Below, piece by piece: positions 9,059 to 17,039 of a DNA stretch of 64,000 nt. Within the stretch, counting starts at the first letter, position 1. The number at the start of each line of letters is the position of its first letter. Below the pieces are notes generated by a model that worked only from the letters and a program-made list of their open reading frames with translations, ran no database searches and had not been told where the DNA came from. A program made the translations under genes and the position numbers. The DNA lies in the NCBI GenBank assembly GCA_015063535.1, contig SVTY01000001.1, positions 186,001 to 250,000 of the forward strand, in the 5' to 3' direction. Origin of the DNA: Oscillospiraceae bacterium. Its GTDB lineage: Bacteria; Bacillota; Clostridia; Oscillospirales; CAG-272.

Positions 9059-10828
9059 CTATTTTTCTTTTGGCAAGGAATATTTTTTTTCGTACATCTG
9101 CCGTTTGGCTTCAAACACCTCCCGATCCTTGCGGTATTCCTTTAGATATCGGTGGAGCTCCAGCGAATTGGATTCGGAAAATTCCATCAGACACCCCGCA
9201 ATGTTGGAGCAATGATCGGCAACCCGTGCAAGATCGGTCAAAATATCTGTAAAAATAAAGCCCTGTTCGATCGTACACAGATTTTTTTGAAGGCGTACGA
9301 TATGACGGCGTTTCATTTCATTTTTCAATTCGTCGATCACCTGCTTCAATGGCTCTACCATGGAGGCGTTTTCGTAATCATTGCGTTGAAAGGCAGCCAG
9401 AGAAAGCTCTGTGATCTCGCCTACGGCATTCAGCAACACCGTTAATTCTTCCCCTGCAGAAGCAGAAAGAGAGAGCTTTTTATCATGCAACTCCTCTGCC
9501 GCCTCTGTCATATGCACCGCATGATCGGAAATCCGTTCAAAGTCGCTCAGCATATGCAGCAATCGGTTGACTTCTCGGCTCTCGGTTTCCAAAATGCTTT
9601 CTTCCGAAATACGGAGCAGATAGCTTCCCAATTTATCCTCATATTCGTCTACGGCAACCTCATCACTGCGAACGGTATCTGCCGTCGAAGCGGAATACCC
9701 TTCCCTCAGCATTTGACAGGAAAGCGAGAGCGAACGCATGGATGCCTCTGCCATAGACAGAGTCAGCCCCAGACTATGGTCAATAGCTACCGAAGGGGTC
9801 TTTAACAGCCGCTCATCCAACACGCTGAAGCGATCCTTTTTTCCTTTTTCACGAACCAACAAGATCGCCAACCGTTCCAATTGTTTACCAAGCGGAAGCA
9901 GAACAAGAGCGGTAAGAATATTAAAGACCGTGTGGACGGCGGCGATCCCCCACATATCAATGGAGCCGTTTAACACTCCGATCCCGATTCTGTTCTTAAA
10001 AAGATAGAACAGACCGAGTCCGAGGACAGAGCCGAACACATTAAAAAGCAAATGAATGACCGAGACACGTTTGGCGTTTTTGCTTGCTCCCGCAGAGGCG
10101 AGCATTGCCGTAACACAGGTTCCGATATTTTGCCCCATGATGATGGGAACGGCATTTCCGAAGGTAATTGCCCCTGTTACGGTAAAGGATTGCAGAATTC
10201 CGATGGATGCCGAGGAGCTTTGAATAACGGCGGTCAAAGCCAGCCCCGCCAACAATCCGAGGATGGGGTTTTCAAATAGCAAAAGAATGGAGCGAAAGGT
10301 TTCGTTTTTTTCCAATCCCGCAACCGCTTCTGACATGGTATCCATTCCGACCATTAAAATAGAAAAGCCAAGGAGGATCAAGCCGAGATTCTTTTTTCGG
10401 TCATGCTTTCCAATCATATACAGCAACAGTCCGCTCAAAGCGACCAGGGGAGTAAACACAGACGGCTTGAACCATTGCATGATCCAGCCGACACGTCCCC
10501 CTCCCTCCAAGCCTGAAAGCGCTGTAATCCAAGAGGTGATCGCCGTTCCTACATTTGCCCCCATAATCACCCCAACCGCTTGCGACAACAGCATGGTACC
10601 GGAATTGACAAATCCGACGACCATGACCGTGGTTGCCGAGGAGGATTGGATCACGGCGGTCACCAACATTCCAAATAAAAAGCCCTTGATCGGTCGCTCC
10701 GTCAGCTTTCCCAAAAACACCTTCAGTCTGTTCCCTGCACTTTTCTTCAAGGTGTCTCCCATGACATTCATTCCGAATAAAAACAAGGAAATACCGAATA
10801 CAAGAGACAGAATATCAAAAATGGTCAT
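9059..10828 (-). CDS. Na/Pi-cotransporter family protein with PhoU-like tail
   Basis: The 589-residue protein has an N-terminal Na+/phosphate cotransporter domain built from two repeats, each with a signature: AVIQSSSATTVMVVGFVNSG near residue 58 and AVIQSSSASIGILQSF near residue 198. From about residue 345 a helical PhoU-like domain follows. The family (NptA/YjbB) moves phosphate across the membrane; bacterial YjbB-type proteins have been linked to export. Length and order are normal for the two-domain bacterial form. It is divergent from nrdG with only 39 bases between the two starts, so the two promoters must overlap or lie inside the opposite gene. Confidence 0.9.
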   Translation of the reverse strand: MTIFDILSLVFGISLFLFGMNVMGDTLKKSAGNRLKVFLGKLTERPIKGFLFGMLVTAVIQSSSATTVMVVGFVNSGTMLLSQAVGVIMGANVGTAITSWITALSGLEGGGRVGWIMQWFKPSVFTPLVALSGLLLYMIGKHDRKKNLGLILLGFSILMVGMDTMSEAVAGLEKNETFRSILLLFENPILGLLAGLALTAVIQSSSASIGILQSFTVTGAITFGNAVPIIMGQNIGTCVTAMLASAGASKNAKRVSVIHLLFNVFGSVLGLGLFYLFKNRIGIGVLNGSIDMWGIAAVHTVFNILTALVLLPLGKQLERLAILLVREKGKKDRFSVLDERLLKTPSVAIDHSLGLTLSMAEASMRSLSLSCQMLREGYSASTADTVRSDEVAVDEYEDKLGSYLLRISEESILETESREVNRLLHMLSDFERISDHAVHMTEAAEELHDKKLSLSASAGEELTVLLNAVGEITELSLAAFQRNDYENASMVEPLKQVIDELKNEMKRRHIVRLQKNLCTIEQGFIFTDILTDLARVADHCSNIAGCLMEFSESNSLELHRYLKEYRKDREVFEAKRQMYEKKYSLPKEK

Positions 10829-10867
10829 ATTGCCTCCAAAAAATAAATTTTTTAATAAGGATAGAGT

Positions 10868-11557
10868 ATGAATATCAAAGGATTACAAAAAACCACACTT
10901 TTGGATTTTCCCGGAAAAGTCGCCTGCACCGTCTTTACGGGTGGGTGTAATTTCCGATGCCCCTTTTGCCACAACGCCTCCCTTGTCACTCATCAGGAGG
11001 ATGCCCCCGTTTTTTCGGAGAAAGAGGTTCTTTCTTATATTGAAAAAAGAAAGAATATTTTGGATGGGGTATGTATAACAGGGGGCGAGCCATTATTGCA
11101 AACAGATATTGAAGCGTTTTGTCAATCGGTTCACAATTTTGGATTGCTTGTCAAGCTGGATACCAATGGAGCGCTGTCGGAACGTTTGAACCGTATTCTT
11201 GAGAAAAAGCTTGTGGATTATGTTGCGATGGATATCAAAAACTCCAAGGAAGAATATGCCCGTACCTGCGGGCTGCCGTCTTTTCCGTCTGGCGTTGAGG
11301 ACAGCGTGGAGCGATTGCTTCATGCAGATATTCCTTATGAATTTCGCACCACGGTAGTTCGTGAATTTCATACCGAGGAGAGCATTGAGGCTTTGGTAAA
11401 GTGGATCAAAGGTGCCAAGCAATATTTTTTACAGGGCTTTACCGATTCGGGTGACTTGATCGCAGAGGGCTTGTCCGCCTATTCCGCCGAGGAAATGAAC
11501 ACCCTGCTCTCCGTCGCTCGCCGCTATATTCCGCATACCGAGCTTCGGGGAATCTGA
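10868..11557 (+). CDS. nrdG: anaerobic ribonucleotide reductase activating protein (radical SAM)
   Basis: NrdG is a radical-SAM enzyme that installs the glycyl radical on NrdD. The 229-residue protein opens with KTTLLDFPGKVACTVFTGGC and then CNFRCPFCHN. The CxxxxxxCxxC-like cluster reads GGCNFRCPFC, with three Cys for a 4Fe-4S cluster at about residues 27-34. GVCITGGEPLL at about 60 is the SAM-binding GGE motif. It lies 164 bases upstream of nrdD on the same strand, which supports the assignment over other radical-SAM activases. The stop codon overlaps the first NrdR box of the nrdD promoter region, so nrdD can be transcribed separately. Confidence 0.93.
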   Translation: MNIKGLQKTTLLDFPGKVACTVFTGGCNFRCPFCHNASLVTHQEDAPVFSEKEVLSYIEKRKNILDGVCITGGEPLLQTDIEAFCQSVHNFGLLVKLDTNGALSERLNRILEKKLVDYVAMDIKNSKEEYARTCGLPSFPSGVEDSVERLLHADIPYEFRTTVVREFHTEESIEALVKWIKGAKQYFLQGFTDSGDLIAEGLSAYSAEEMNTLLSVARRYIPHTELRGI

Positions 11558-11572
11558 CACTATATTTTGTGT
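11557..11572 (+). promoter_or_regulatory. NrdR box 1
   Basis: The 16-base site acactatattttgtgt matches the NrdR consensus ACACWATATATWGTGT at 15 of 16 positions. It overlaps the nrdG stop codon. NrdR represses ribonucleotide reductase genes in response to dATP/ATP. Confidence 0.8.
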
Positions 11573-11587
11573 CCTGCTTGCAAAACT

Positions 11588-11603
11588 ATACAAGATATAG
11601 TGA
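11588..11603 (+). promoter_or_regulatory. NrdR box 2
   Basis: atacaagatatagtga matches the NrdR consensus at 13 of 16 positions. It starts exactly 31 bases after box 1, the three-helical-turn spacing known for paired NrdR boxes, which strengthens both calls. Confidence 0.75.
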
Positions 11604-11645
11604 TATCATCCAAGTTTCACCCCAATATATTGTAGATTCTACCAA

Positions 11646-11674
11646 TTGACAAATTTCCCTTTTTGTTTTATAAT
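11646..11674 (+). promoter_or_regulatory. nrdD promoter
   Basis: A consensus TTGACA and TATAAT are separated by 17 bases, about 48 bases before the nrdD start. It lies downstream of the two NrdR boxes, so repression would act from upstream positions. Confidence 0.85.
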
Positions 11675-11721
11675 ATTATATGCTGAACATTTATCGACAA
11701 AAAACAAGAAGGAGAAAAATC

Positions 11722-14106
11722 ATGTATCAGGTATTAAAAAGAGATGGCAAGATTGCAGAATTTACTCTGTCCAAGATCAACGACGCAATTAAGCTTGCCT
11801 TTGAAGCCCAAGAAAAGCAGTTCCACCCCTCCGTCATTGACTTTCTGGCACTGAAGGTCACTGCGGATTTCGAACCCAAAATCAAGGAAGGATTGATCGC
11901 CGTTGAGGACATTCAGGACAGTGTGGAAGCGGTTTTGGTTCAGGCTGGCTACGCCGATGTTGCCAAAGCATACATTCTGTACCGCCGTCAGAGAGAAAAG
12001 CTCCGTAACCTCAATTCCACTGTTTTGGATTACAAGGCGATCGTAGACAGCTATGTCAAGAATATCGACTGGCGTGTAAAGGAAAATTCCACCGTTACCT
12101 ATTCGGTCGGTGGACTGATCCTCAGCAACTCCGGTGCGATCACCGCCAACTATTGGCTTTCTGAGATCTACGACGATGAGATCTCCAACGCCCACAGAAA
12201 TGCGGATATCCATATCCATGACCTTTCCATGCTGACAGGTTACTGTGCCGGTTGGTCCTTGAAGCAGTTGATCCAAGAGGGCTTGGGCGGTGTAACAGGC
12301 AAGATCACCTCAGCTCCCGCAAGCCATTTGGCAACGCTTTGCAACCAAATGGTCAATTTCTTGGGAATCATGCAGAATGAGTGGGCAGGTGCGCAGGCAT
12401 TCTCGTCCTTCGACACGTATCTTGCTCCCTTTGTAAAGGTGGACAACCTGTCCTACGATCAGGTAAAAAAATGTATTGAATCCTTTATTTTCGGTGTCAA
12501 TACGCCCTCCCGTTGGGGTACACAGGCTCCCTTCTCCAACATTACCTTGGACTGGACCGTTCCCGCAGACTTGGCAGAGCTGAATGCCATTGTCGGCGGT
12601 AAGGAGATGGACTTCAAGTATAAGGATTGTAAGAAGGAAATGGATATGGTCAACAAGGCGTTCATCGAAACGATGATCGAGGGTGACGCCAACGGACGCG
12701 GATTCCAGTATCCCATTCCCACCTACTCCATTACCTCGAACTTTGACTGGTCGGATACCGAAAACAACCGTCTTTTGTTTGAAATGACCTCGAAATACGG
12801 TACCCCCTACTTCTCCAACTACATCAACAGCGACATGGAGCCCAGCGACGTTAGAAGTATGTGTTGCCGTTTGCGCCTTGATTTGCGTGAGCTTCGCAAG
12901 AAATCGGGCGGCTTCTTCGGCAGCGGCGAGAGCACCGGTTCGGTTGGCGTTGTTACCATCAACATTCCCAGAATCGCATATCTTGCCGAAAATGAGGCAG
13001 ATTTCTACGAGAGACTGGATCACAAGATGGATATTGCCGCACGCTCCCTGAAGATCAAGCGTACCGTTATCACCAAGCTGTTGGACGAAGGACTGTATCC
13101 GTACACCAAGCGGTATCTCGGAACCTTTGCCAACCACTTCTCTACCATCGGTCTTGTCGGTATGAACGAGGCTTGTCTGAATGCGAAATGGATCGGAAAA
13201 GATCTGACACATGAGGAAGCACAGCGCTTTACCAAGGACGTTCTGAATCATATGAGAGAGCGTCTGTCGGATTATCAGGAGAAATACGGCGACCTGTATA
13301 ATCTCGAAGCAACTCCTGCGGAATCGACCTCGTACCGTCTTGCCAAGCATGATGTTAAGCGATTCCCCGAGATCATTACCGCTTCGGAAAAGGGCAACAC
13401 CCCCTACTATACCAATTCTTCCCACCTTCCCGTCGGATATACCTCCGATATTTTCGAAGCATTGGATATTCAGGATGAGTTGCAGACGCTGTATACCTCC
13501 GGCACCGTATTCCACGCCTTCCTCGGCGAAAAGCTTCCCGATTGGCAGGCTGCGGCAACCTTGGTTCGCAAGATCGCAGAAAACTACAAGCTTCCCTATT
13601 ATACCCTGTCGCCCACCTATTCGGTTTGTAAAGCGCACGGTTATATCAGCGGGGAGAAGTTCGTTTGTCCCTTCTGCGGCGAAAAGACAGAGGTTTACAG
13701 CCGTATCACCGGCTACTACCGTCCCGTTCAGAACTGGAATGACGGAAAAGCAGAGGAATACAGAAACCGTAAGCTGTACGATATCCCCGATTCTATGGCA
13801 AAGCACAAGGATCTGGGCGTAAAGATTCAGATTGTCGAAGGCGGTTGCTGTGAACCTGTACAGACATCGGCGGATGAGATCCTGCTGTTCGCCACCAAGA
13901 CCTGCCCCAACTGCAAAATGGCGGAAAAATTTTTGAATGATGCCGGCATTGCTTATACCAAGGTCTATGCAGACGATCAGCCCGAGCTGACTAACCAATA
14001 CGGAATCAGACAGGCACCCACGTTGATTCACATTTCCGATGGCTCTGTTATGAAGATCGAAAATGTTTCCAATATTCGCCGCTTTGCCGATTCCGCAAAA
14101 AACTGA
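11722..14106 (+). CDS. nrdD: anaerobic ribonucleoside-triphosphate reductase with C-terminal glutaredoxin-like domain
   Basis: NrdD reduces ribonucleotides with a glycyl radical under anoxia. The ATG at 11722 follows an AAGGAG site; total length is 794 residues. An N-terminal ATP-cone starts at residue 1 (MYQVLKRDGKIAEFTLSKI). The catalytic domain follows, then a zinc region with VCPFCG. The glycyl-radical segment RITGYYRPVQNWNDGK has its Gly near residue 664. In most relatives this segment lies close to the C-terminus. Here about 130 residues follow, including GGCCEP and then a glutaredoxin/thioredoxin-like domain (about 715-794) with a CPNC redox motif near 728 and QAPT, the usual cis-Pro. 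This could deliver electrons in cis. The gene lies between nrdG and a TrxB-like gene. Confidence 0.95.
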   Translation: MYQVLKRDGKIAEFTLSKINDAIKLAFEAQEKQFHPSVIDFLALKVTADFEPKIKEGLIAVEDIQDSVEAVLVQAGYADVAKAYILYRRQREKLRNLNSTVLDYKAIVDSYVKNIDWRVKENSTVTYSVGGLILSNSGAITANYWLSEIYDDEISNAHRNADIHIHDLSMLTGYCAGWSLKQLIQEGLGGVTGKITSAPASHLATLCNQMVNFLGIMQNEWAGAQAFSSFDTYLAPFVKVDNLSYDQVKKCIESFIFGVNTPSRWGTQAPFSNITLDWTVPADLAELNAIVGGKEMDFKYKDCKKEMDMVNKAFIETMIEGDANGRGFQYPIPTYSITSNFDWSDTENNRLLFEMTSKYGTPYFSNYINSDMEPSDVRSMCCRLRLDLRELRKKSGGFFGSGESTGSVGVVTINIPRIAYLAENEADFYERLDHKMDIAARSLKIKRTVITKLLDEGLYPYTKRYLGTFANHFSTIGLVGMNEACLNAKWIGKDLTHEEAQRFTKDVLNHMRERLSDYQEKYGDLYNLEATPAESTSYRLAKHDVKRFPEIITASEKGNTPYYTNSSHLPVGYTSDIFEALDIQDELQTLYTSGTVFHAFLGEKLPDWQAAATLVRKIAENYKLPYYTLSPTYSVCKAHGYISGEKFVCPFCGEKTEVYSRITGYYRPVQNWNDGKAEEYRNRKLYDIPDSMAKHKDLGVKIQIVEGGCCEPVQTSADEILLFATKTCPNCKMAEKFLNDAGIAYTKVYADDQPELTNQYGIRQAPTLIHISDGSVMKIENVSNIRRFADSAKN

Positions 14107-14161
14107 CCGCAAAAGCAAAAAGTGATTGTATGAACACAATCAAAAATTCGTAAACTGAATC

Positions 14162-14205
14162 CATAAGGCATTGCCGCGAATCAATGTTCAACGCAATGCC
14201 TTATG
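14162..14205 (+). repeat. inverted repeat between nrdD and trxB-like gene
   Basis: A perfect 13-base inverted repeat (cataaggcattgc and its complement) encloses an 18-base loop. No T-run follows, so it is a weak terminator candidate; it may instead affect transcript processing or readthrough into the reductase gene. Confidence 0.5.
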
Positions 14206-14241
14206 TTTCAAATTCAAAGCGAACCCAAGGAAGGAGTATTC

Positions 14242-15150
14242 ATGTACGATATTGCCATTGTCGGCGCAGGCCCTGCAGGAATGACGGCTGCGCTGTATGC
14301 TCTTCGAGCAGATAAAAAGGTGTTACTCATTGAAAAAGAAAATTTCGGAGGACAGATCACCTATTCTCCGAAGGTAGAAAATTATCCTACTCAAATGCAG
14401 ATCAGCGGTAGCGAGCTGGCACAAATGATGCTGGATCAGGTGATGGAGCACGGAGCTGTCATTGAGCTTGCCGAGGTAACGGGTATCGTCAACCACGGTG
14501 ACACTAAAACGGTCGTAACCGACATGGGAGAGTTTGAAGCCAAGGCTGTCATTCTTGCTACAGGCTCCAAGCACCGCCATTTGGGACTTTCCCGTGAGGA
14601 GGAATTCATCGGCAACGGAATCTCCTTTTGTGCGGTCTGTGACGGTGCTTTCTTTTCCGGCACCGATGTCGCCGTGGTAGGCGGTGGCAATACGGCACTG
14701 CAGGAAGCACTCATGCTCAGCGAATACTGCACCCATGTTACCGTCATCCAAAATCTTTCCTTTATGACAGGAGAAGCACGACTACTGTCTGCTCTTGAAA
14801 AAAAGGAAAATGTGTCCTTTATTTACGATACAACAGTCACGGAGTTTTTGGGAGAAAATAAGCTGGAAGGACTCCGCCTTCAGAACAGCAAGACGGGAGA
14901 GAGCCACTCGCTTGTCTTGGAGGGCGTATTTATTGCCATTGGACAACAGCCCGATAATCAGCGATTTGCGGAGCTGACGGCACTCAACGAGATCGGATAC
15001 ATCATTGCCGACGAGAGGTGTATGACCGATACCGATGGAATCTTTGTGGCGGGCGACTGCCGCACGAAAGCAATTCGACAGGTTACCACGGCAGCAGCTG
15101 ACGGCTCTATCGCCGCTCTTGCCGCCTGTCGATATTTGGAGAATTTATAA
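14242..15150 (+). CDS. thioredoxin reductase-like flavoprotein, atypical pyridine-nucleotide site
   Basis: The 302-residue protein follows the low-molecular-weight thioredoxin reductase pattern. It has an FAD-binding GAGPAG at residues 8-13, the redox pair CAVC at 130-133, the nucleotide-fold VVGGGNTALQEAL near 145-157, and the C-terminal FAD motif GIFVAGDCR. The HRRxxxR motif that selects NADPH in E. coli TrxB is missing: the matching stretch near 168-178 reads VIQNLSFMTGEAR. It may therefore use NADH, ferredoxin or another donor. The AAGGAG site fixes the ATG at 14242. It sits directly after nrdD, whose tail carries a glutaredoxin-like domain that is a plausible partner. Confidence 0.85.
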   Translation: MYDIAIVGAGPAGMTAALYALRADKKVLLIEKENFGGQITYSPKVENYPTQMQISGSELAQMMLDQVMEHGAVIELAEVTGIVNHGDTKTVVTDMGEFEAKAVILATGSKHRHLGLSREEEFIGNGISFCAVCDGAFFSGTDVAVVGGGNTALQEALMLSEYCTHVTVIQNLSFMTGEARLLSALEKKENVSFIYDTTVTEFLGENKLEGLRLQNSKTGESHSLVLEGVFIAIGQQPDNQRFAELTALNEIGYIIADERCMTDTDGIFVAGDCRTKAIRQVTTAAADGSIAALAACRYLENL

Positions 15151-15208
15151 AAACAATGAAAAACCTCAACCACCGATTTTACCAATCGAACAGTTGAGAT
15201 TGCAGTAT

Positions 15209-15347
15209 AAAAAACGGGACACTTGAACATGGTTCGCTTTCGCTCACCTGCAAGTTTTCCTTGCTGCTCGGAGAGCAGCATTTGCTTCGCAAAATCGGAA
15301 AACGTTGCCCGTACCACGCCTAAGGCGTGGCAGGGTTCTGCGTGTCC
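15209..15347 (-). ncRNA. candidate structured RNA, unassigned
   Basis: On the minus strand this segment folds almost entirely into nested stems. GGACAC at the 5-prime end pairs with GUGUCC at the 3-prime end. Inside are a CCACGCC/GGCGUGG hairpin and an 11-pair helix GCAA-(C)-GUUUUCC with GGAAAAC-UUGC, which encloses two more hairpins (UGCUGCUC/GAGCAGCA and UUUGC/GCAAA). A further hairpin has a GAAA tetraloop and tandem G-A mismatches. Six U residues follow. G-U pairs and the GNRA loop exist only on the minus strand, which is why that strand is chosen. It lies just past the tRNA-Leu terminator and no separate promoter was found. It could also be a copy of a hairpin-rich dispersed repeat. Confidence 0.5.
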
Positions 15348-15360
15348 GAATATGCGCACC

Positions 15361-15398
15361 AAAAAAGCGGGATACCGATTCCGGTATCCCGCTTTTTT
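15361..15398 (-). terminator. terminator after tRNA-Leu (bidirectional)
   Basis: An 11-base GC-rich stem, gcgggataccg and its complement, is flanked by six A and six T residues on the two sides, so it can work on either strand. It lies three bases past the tRNA 3-prime end. Confidence 0.9.
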
Positions 15399-15400
15399 GG

Positions 15401-15482
15401 TGCGAGAAACGGGACTTGAACCCGTACGGTGTGAACCACACGCCCCTCAAACGTGCGCGTCTGCCAGTTCCGCCACTCTCGC
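15401..15482 (-). tRNA. tRNA-Leu(GAG)
   Basis: The 82-base minus-strand sequence has acceptor stem GCGAGAG paired with TTCTCGC and discriminator A73. It has the D-arm GGCGGAACTGGCAGAC, an anticodon stem CACGT/GCGTG with loop TTGAGGG (anticodon GAG), a long variable arm and the T-arm GGGTTCAAGTCCC. The long variable arm and A73 identify a leucine tRNA. CCA is not encoded. It has its own promoter and terminator. Confidence 0.96.
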
Positions 15483-15511
15483 ATGCCACCGCATTTGCGG
15501 CAACAGATATT

Positions 15512-15539
15512 ATTATACTACTTTTTTTAAAAATGTCAA
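15512..15539 (-). promoter_or_regulatory. tRNA-Leu promoter
   Basis: TTGACA and TATAAT with a 16-base A/T-rich spacer lie about 30 bases before the tRNA-Leu 5-prime end on the minus strand. Confidence 0.85.
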
Positions 15540-15577
15540 TACCTTTTTCTAAATTTCTTCAAAACTTTTTGCATAAA

Positions 15578-16117
15578 TCAACCTTCGGTTTCATTTTCCG
15601 AAGGATACCCCGCAATATTTTTACGGTTATCCAATCTTTTTTTCTTTCCCAAATATCCGCAAAGCAATGCCACTGCTACTCGAACGGCAAAATCAATCAA
15701 AAAGCCAAGCAAATAATCCCACAGGTAGATTCGATCAAGCTGACCGTCGGATGCGAAATCGCCTCCCATTCGGAGAATTCCCGCCAAATACCGAACACCG
15801 CCTGCGATAAACGGATGAAACATCAGCACAAGACACAGCAGCAAGTGTCCAAGCCCTGCCAAGAGCAAGGATACCGTCAGTGGCTTGGGAGAAAAACAAA
15901 TGGATTTATAGGAGTCCCGAAACACGACGGCTCCGAGAACGACACCTCCTGTCACAATGCCGGAGACAATACGAACGATCGCCGTTCCGAAATAGCCCAG
16001 CTCGACAAAGGAATCTACTATTTTTACCATCATCCAAGAAACCGCCAGATTCAAAATACAGGCACTGACCATACAGACCAAATAGATCAAAGCGTTTATG
16101 AGTGTTTGTTTTTTCAT
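15578..16117 (-). CDS. hypothetical small membrane protein
   Basis: I do not recognise this 179-residue protein. It has about four hydrophobic segments (residues 5-30, 38-60, 72-95 and 130-155) and a charged C-terminal tail (KKKRLDNRKN). Three ATG codons stand in a row; the third, at 16117, is six bases from GGGGAGG and is taken as the start, though the first would add only two residues. The longer open frame upstream lacks a ribosome site and overlaps the divergent M50 gene. Function unknown. Confidence 0.7.
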   Translation of the reverse strand: MKKQTLINALIYLVCMVSACILNLAVSWMMVKIVDSFVELGYFGTAIVRIVSGIVTGGVVLGAVVFRDSYKSICFSPKPLTVSLLLAGLGHLLLCLVLMFHPFIAGGVRYLAGILRMGGDFASDGQLDRIYLWDYLLGFLIDFAVRVAVALLCGYLGKKKRLDNRKNIAGYPSENETEG

Positions 16118-16199
16118 CATCATCCTCCCCATACGGTTTGCCATAATTATAGCACAAATCTCATATAATTGCAATACCTTACGTTGAATGGAGTCCGTC

Positions 16200-16778
16200 A
16201 TGAAGATAAAAATCGGTTTTTTTACAATTTTTTTGGCACTTTCCCTGCTTCTTGACCATACTCTTTTTTCATTTGCCGCTTTTTTGTCTGCCTTGATCCA
16301 TGAGACAGGACATATCCTTGCCGCCTTTTTATGCAAGATACGGTTACGAGAATGCAAAGTCGGTATTTACGGAGCGGGACTTATGCCCGAAAACGGTTTA
16401 TTTTCTTATAAAAAAGAAATCACGCTATGCTTCTTTGGCCCTCTTTTTAATTTATGTACAGTGGCGCTCTGTCTCCTGACCGCTCCGATCCGAACCGCTT
16501 TTTCTCAATATCTGACCGTCACTTCCCTTTCCATGGGGCTGTTGAATCTTTTGCCGATTTGCGATTTTGACGGCGGACGGATCCTGTATGCCCTTTTATG
16601 TCTGCGGCTTCCCCAACTCTATGCCGATCGGATCCTACGCTTCCTTTCCTTTGGCTGTATCTTTTTTTTGTGGAGCTTTTCGGTGTATCTGTTGCTCCGC
16701 GCCTCCTCCTCCTTATCTCTTTTTATTTTCTCTCTGTCCTTATTTTGCAAGATATTTATTTCCGAGCGATCCTTTTAA
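16200..16778 (+). CDS. M50-family intramembrane metalloprotease (SpoIVFB-like)
   Basis: The 192-residue membrane protein carries the site-2 protease zinc motif HETGH at residues 34-38, in the second hydrophobic segment, and the third-ligand motif CDFDGGRIL at about 121-129. There are six hydrophobic segments and no PDZ or CBS domain, so it is a minimal S2P of the group that includes SpoIVFB, which cleaves pro-sigma-K in sporulating Firmicutes. The start at 16200 is chosen because GGAG lies six bases upstream; an ATG four codons earlier has none. No SpoIVFA partner is adjacent, so a sporulation role is uncertain. Confidence 0.8.
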   Translation: MKIKIGFFTIFLALSLLLDHTLFSFAAFLSALIHETGHILAAFLCKIRLRECKVGIYGAGLMPENGLFSYKKEITLCFFGPLFNLCTVALCLLTAPIRTAFSQYLTVTSLSMGLLNLLPICDFDGGRILYALLCLRLPQLYADRILRFLSFGCIFFLWSFSVYLLLRASSSLSLFIFSLSLFCKIFISERSF

Positions 16779-16907
16779 AGGATATCCGAGATTTTCCGTG
16801 CTTTTTTGAGAAAAAGCAAGATTTTTCTGCTTTTTTCCAAGAAATTCATGATTGATTGCGTTTTTTGAATTTTTTTGACGTTTTTTCAAAAAATTTTATA
16901 AAAGATA

Positions 16908-16936
16908 TTGCATTTTACGCAAGAATCTGTTACAAT
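16908..16936 (+). promoter_or_regulatory. potA operon promoter
   Basis: TTGCAT and TACAAT are separated by 17 bases, giving a leader of about 100 bases before potA. The 120 bases upstream are very T-rich and hold short A/T hairpins, but I see no further gene in them. Confidence 0.65.
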
Positions 16937-17039
16937 ATTCGCAAACGGGTCTACGTCGGTTTTCTTCGATCCTCTCGGATGGATCAAACGCTGCCGTCCG
17001 ATCCGTATATTTTCTTTTTCAAAGGAGCTTTTATGTGGA

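Noticed and set aside
12310..14139. 609-codon minus-strand frame opposite nrdD
   Set aside because: Shadow of the well-supported nrdD gene; no ribosome site or recognisable motif.
15311..15335. T-box-like motif GGCGTGGTACGGGC
   Set aside because: It resembles the T-box sequence but is locked in a perfect hairpin, with no specifier loop or downstream aminoacid gene.
15244..15489. 81-codon minus-strand open frame across tRNA-Leu and the structured element
   Set aside because: It covers the tRNA, its terminator and the stem-rich element; its repeated Arg-rich product is a known kind of false call over tRNA genes.
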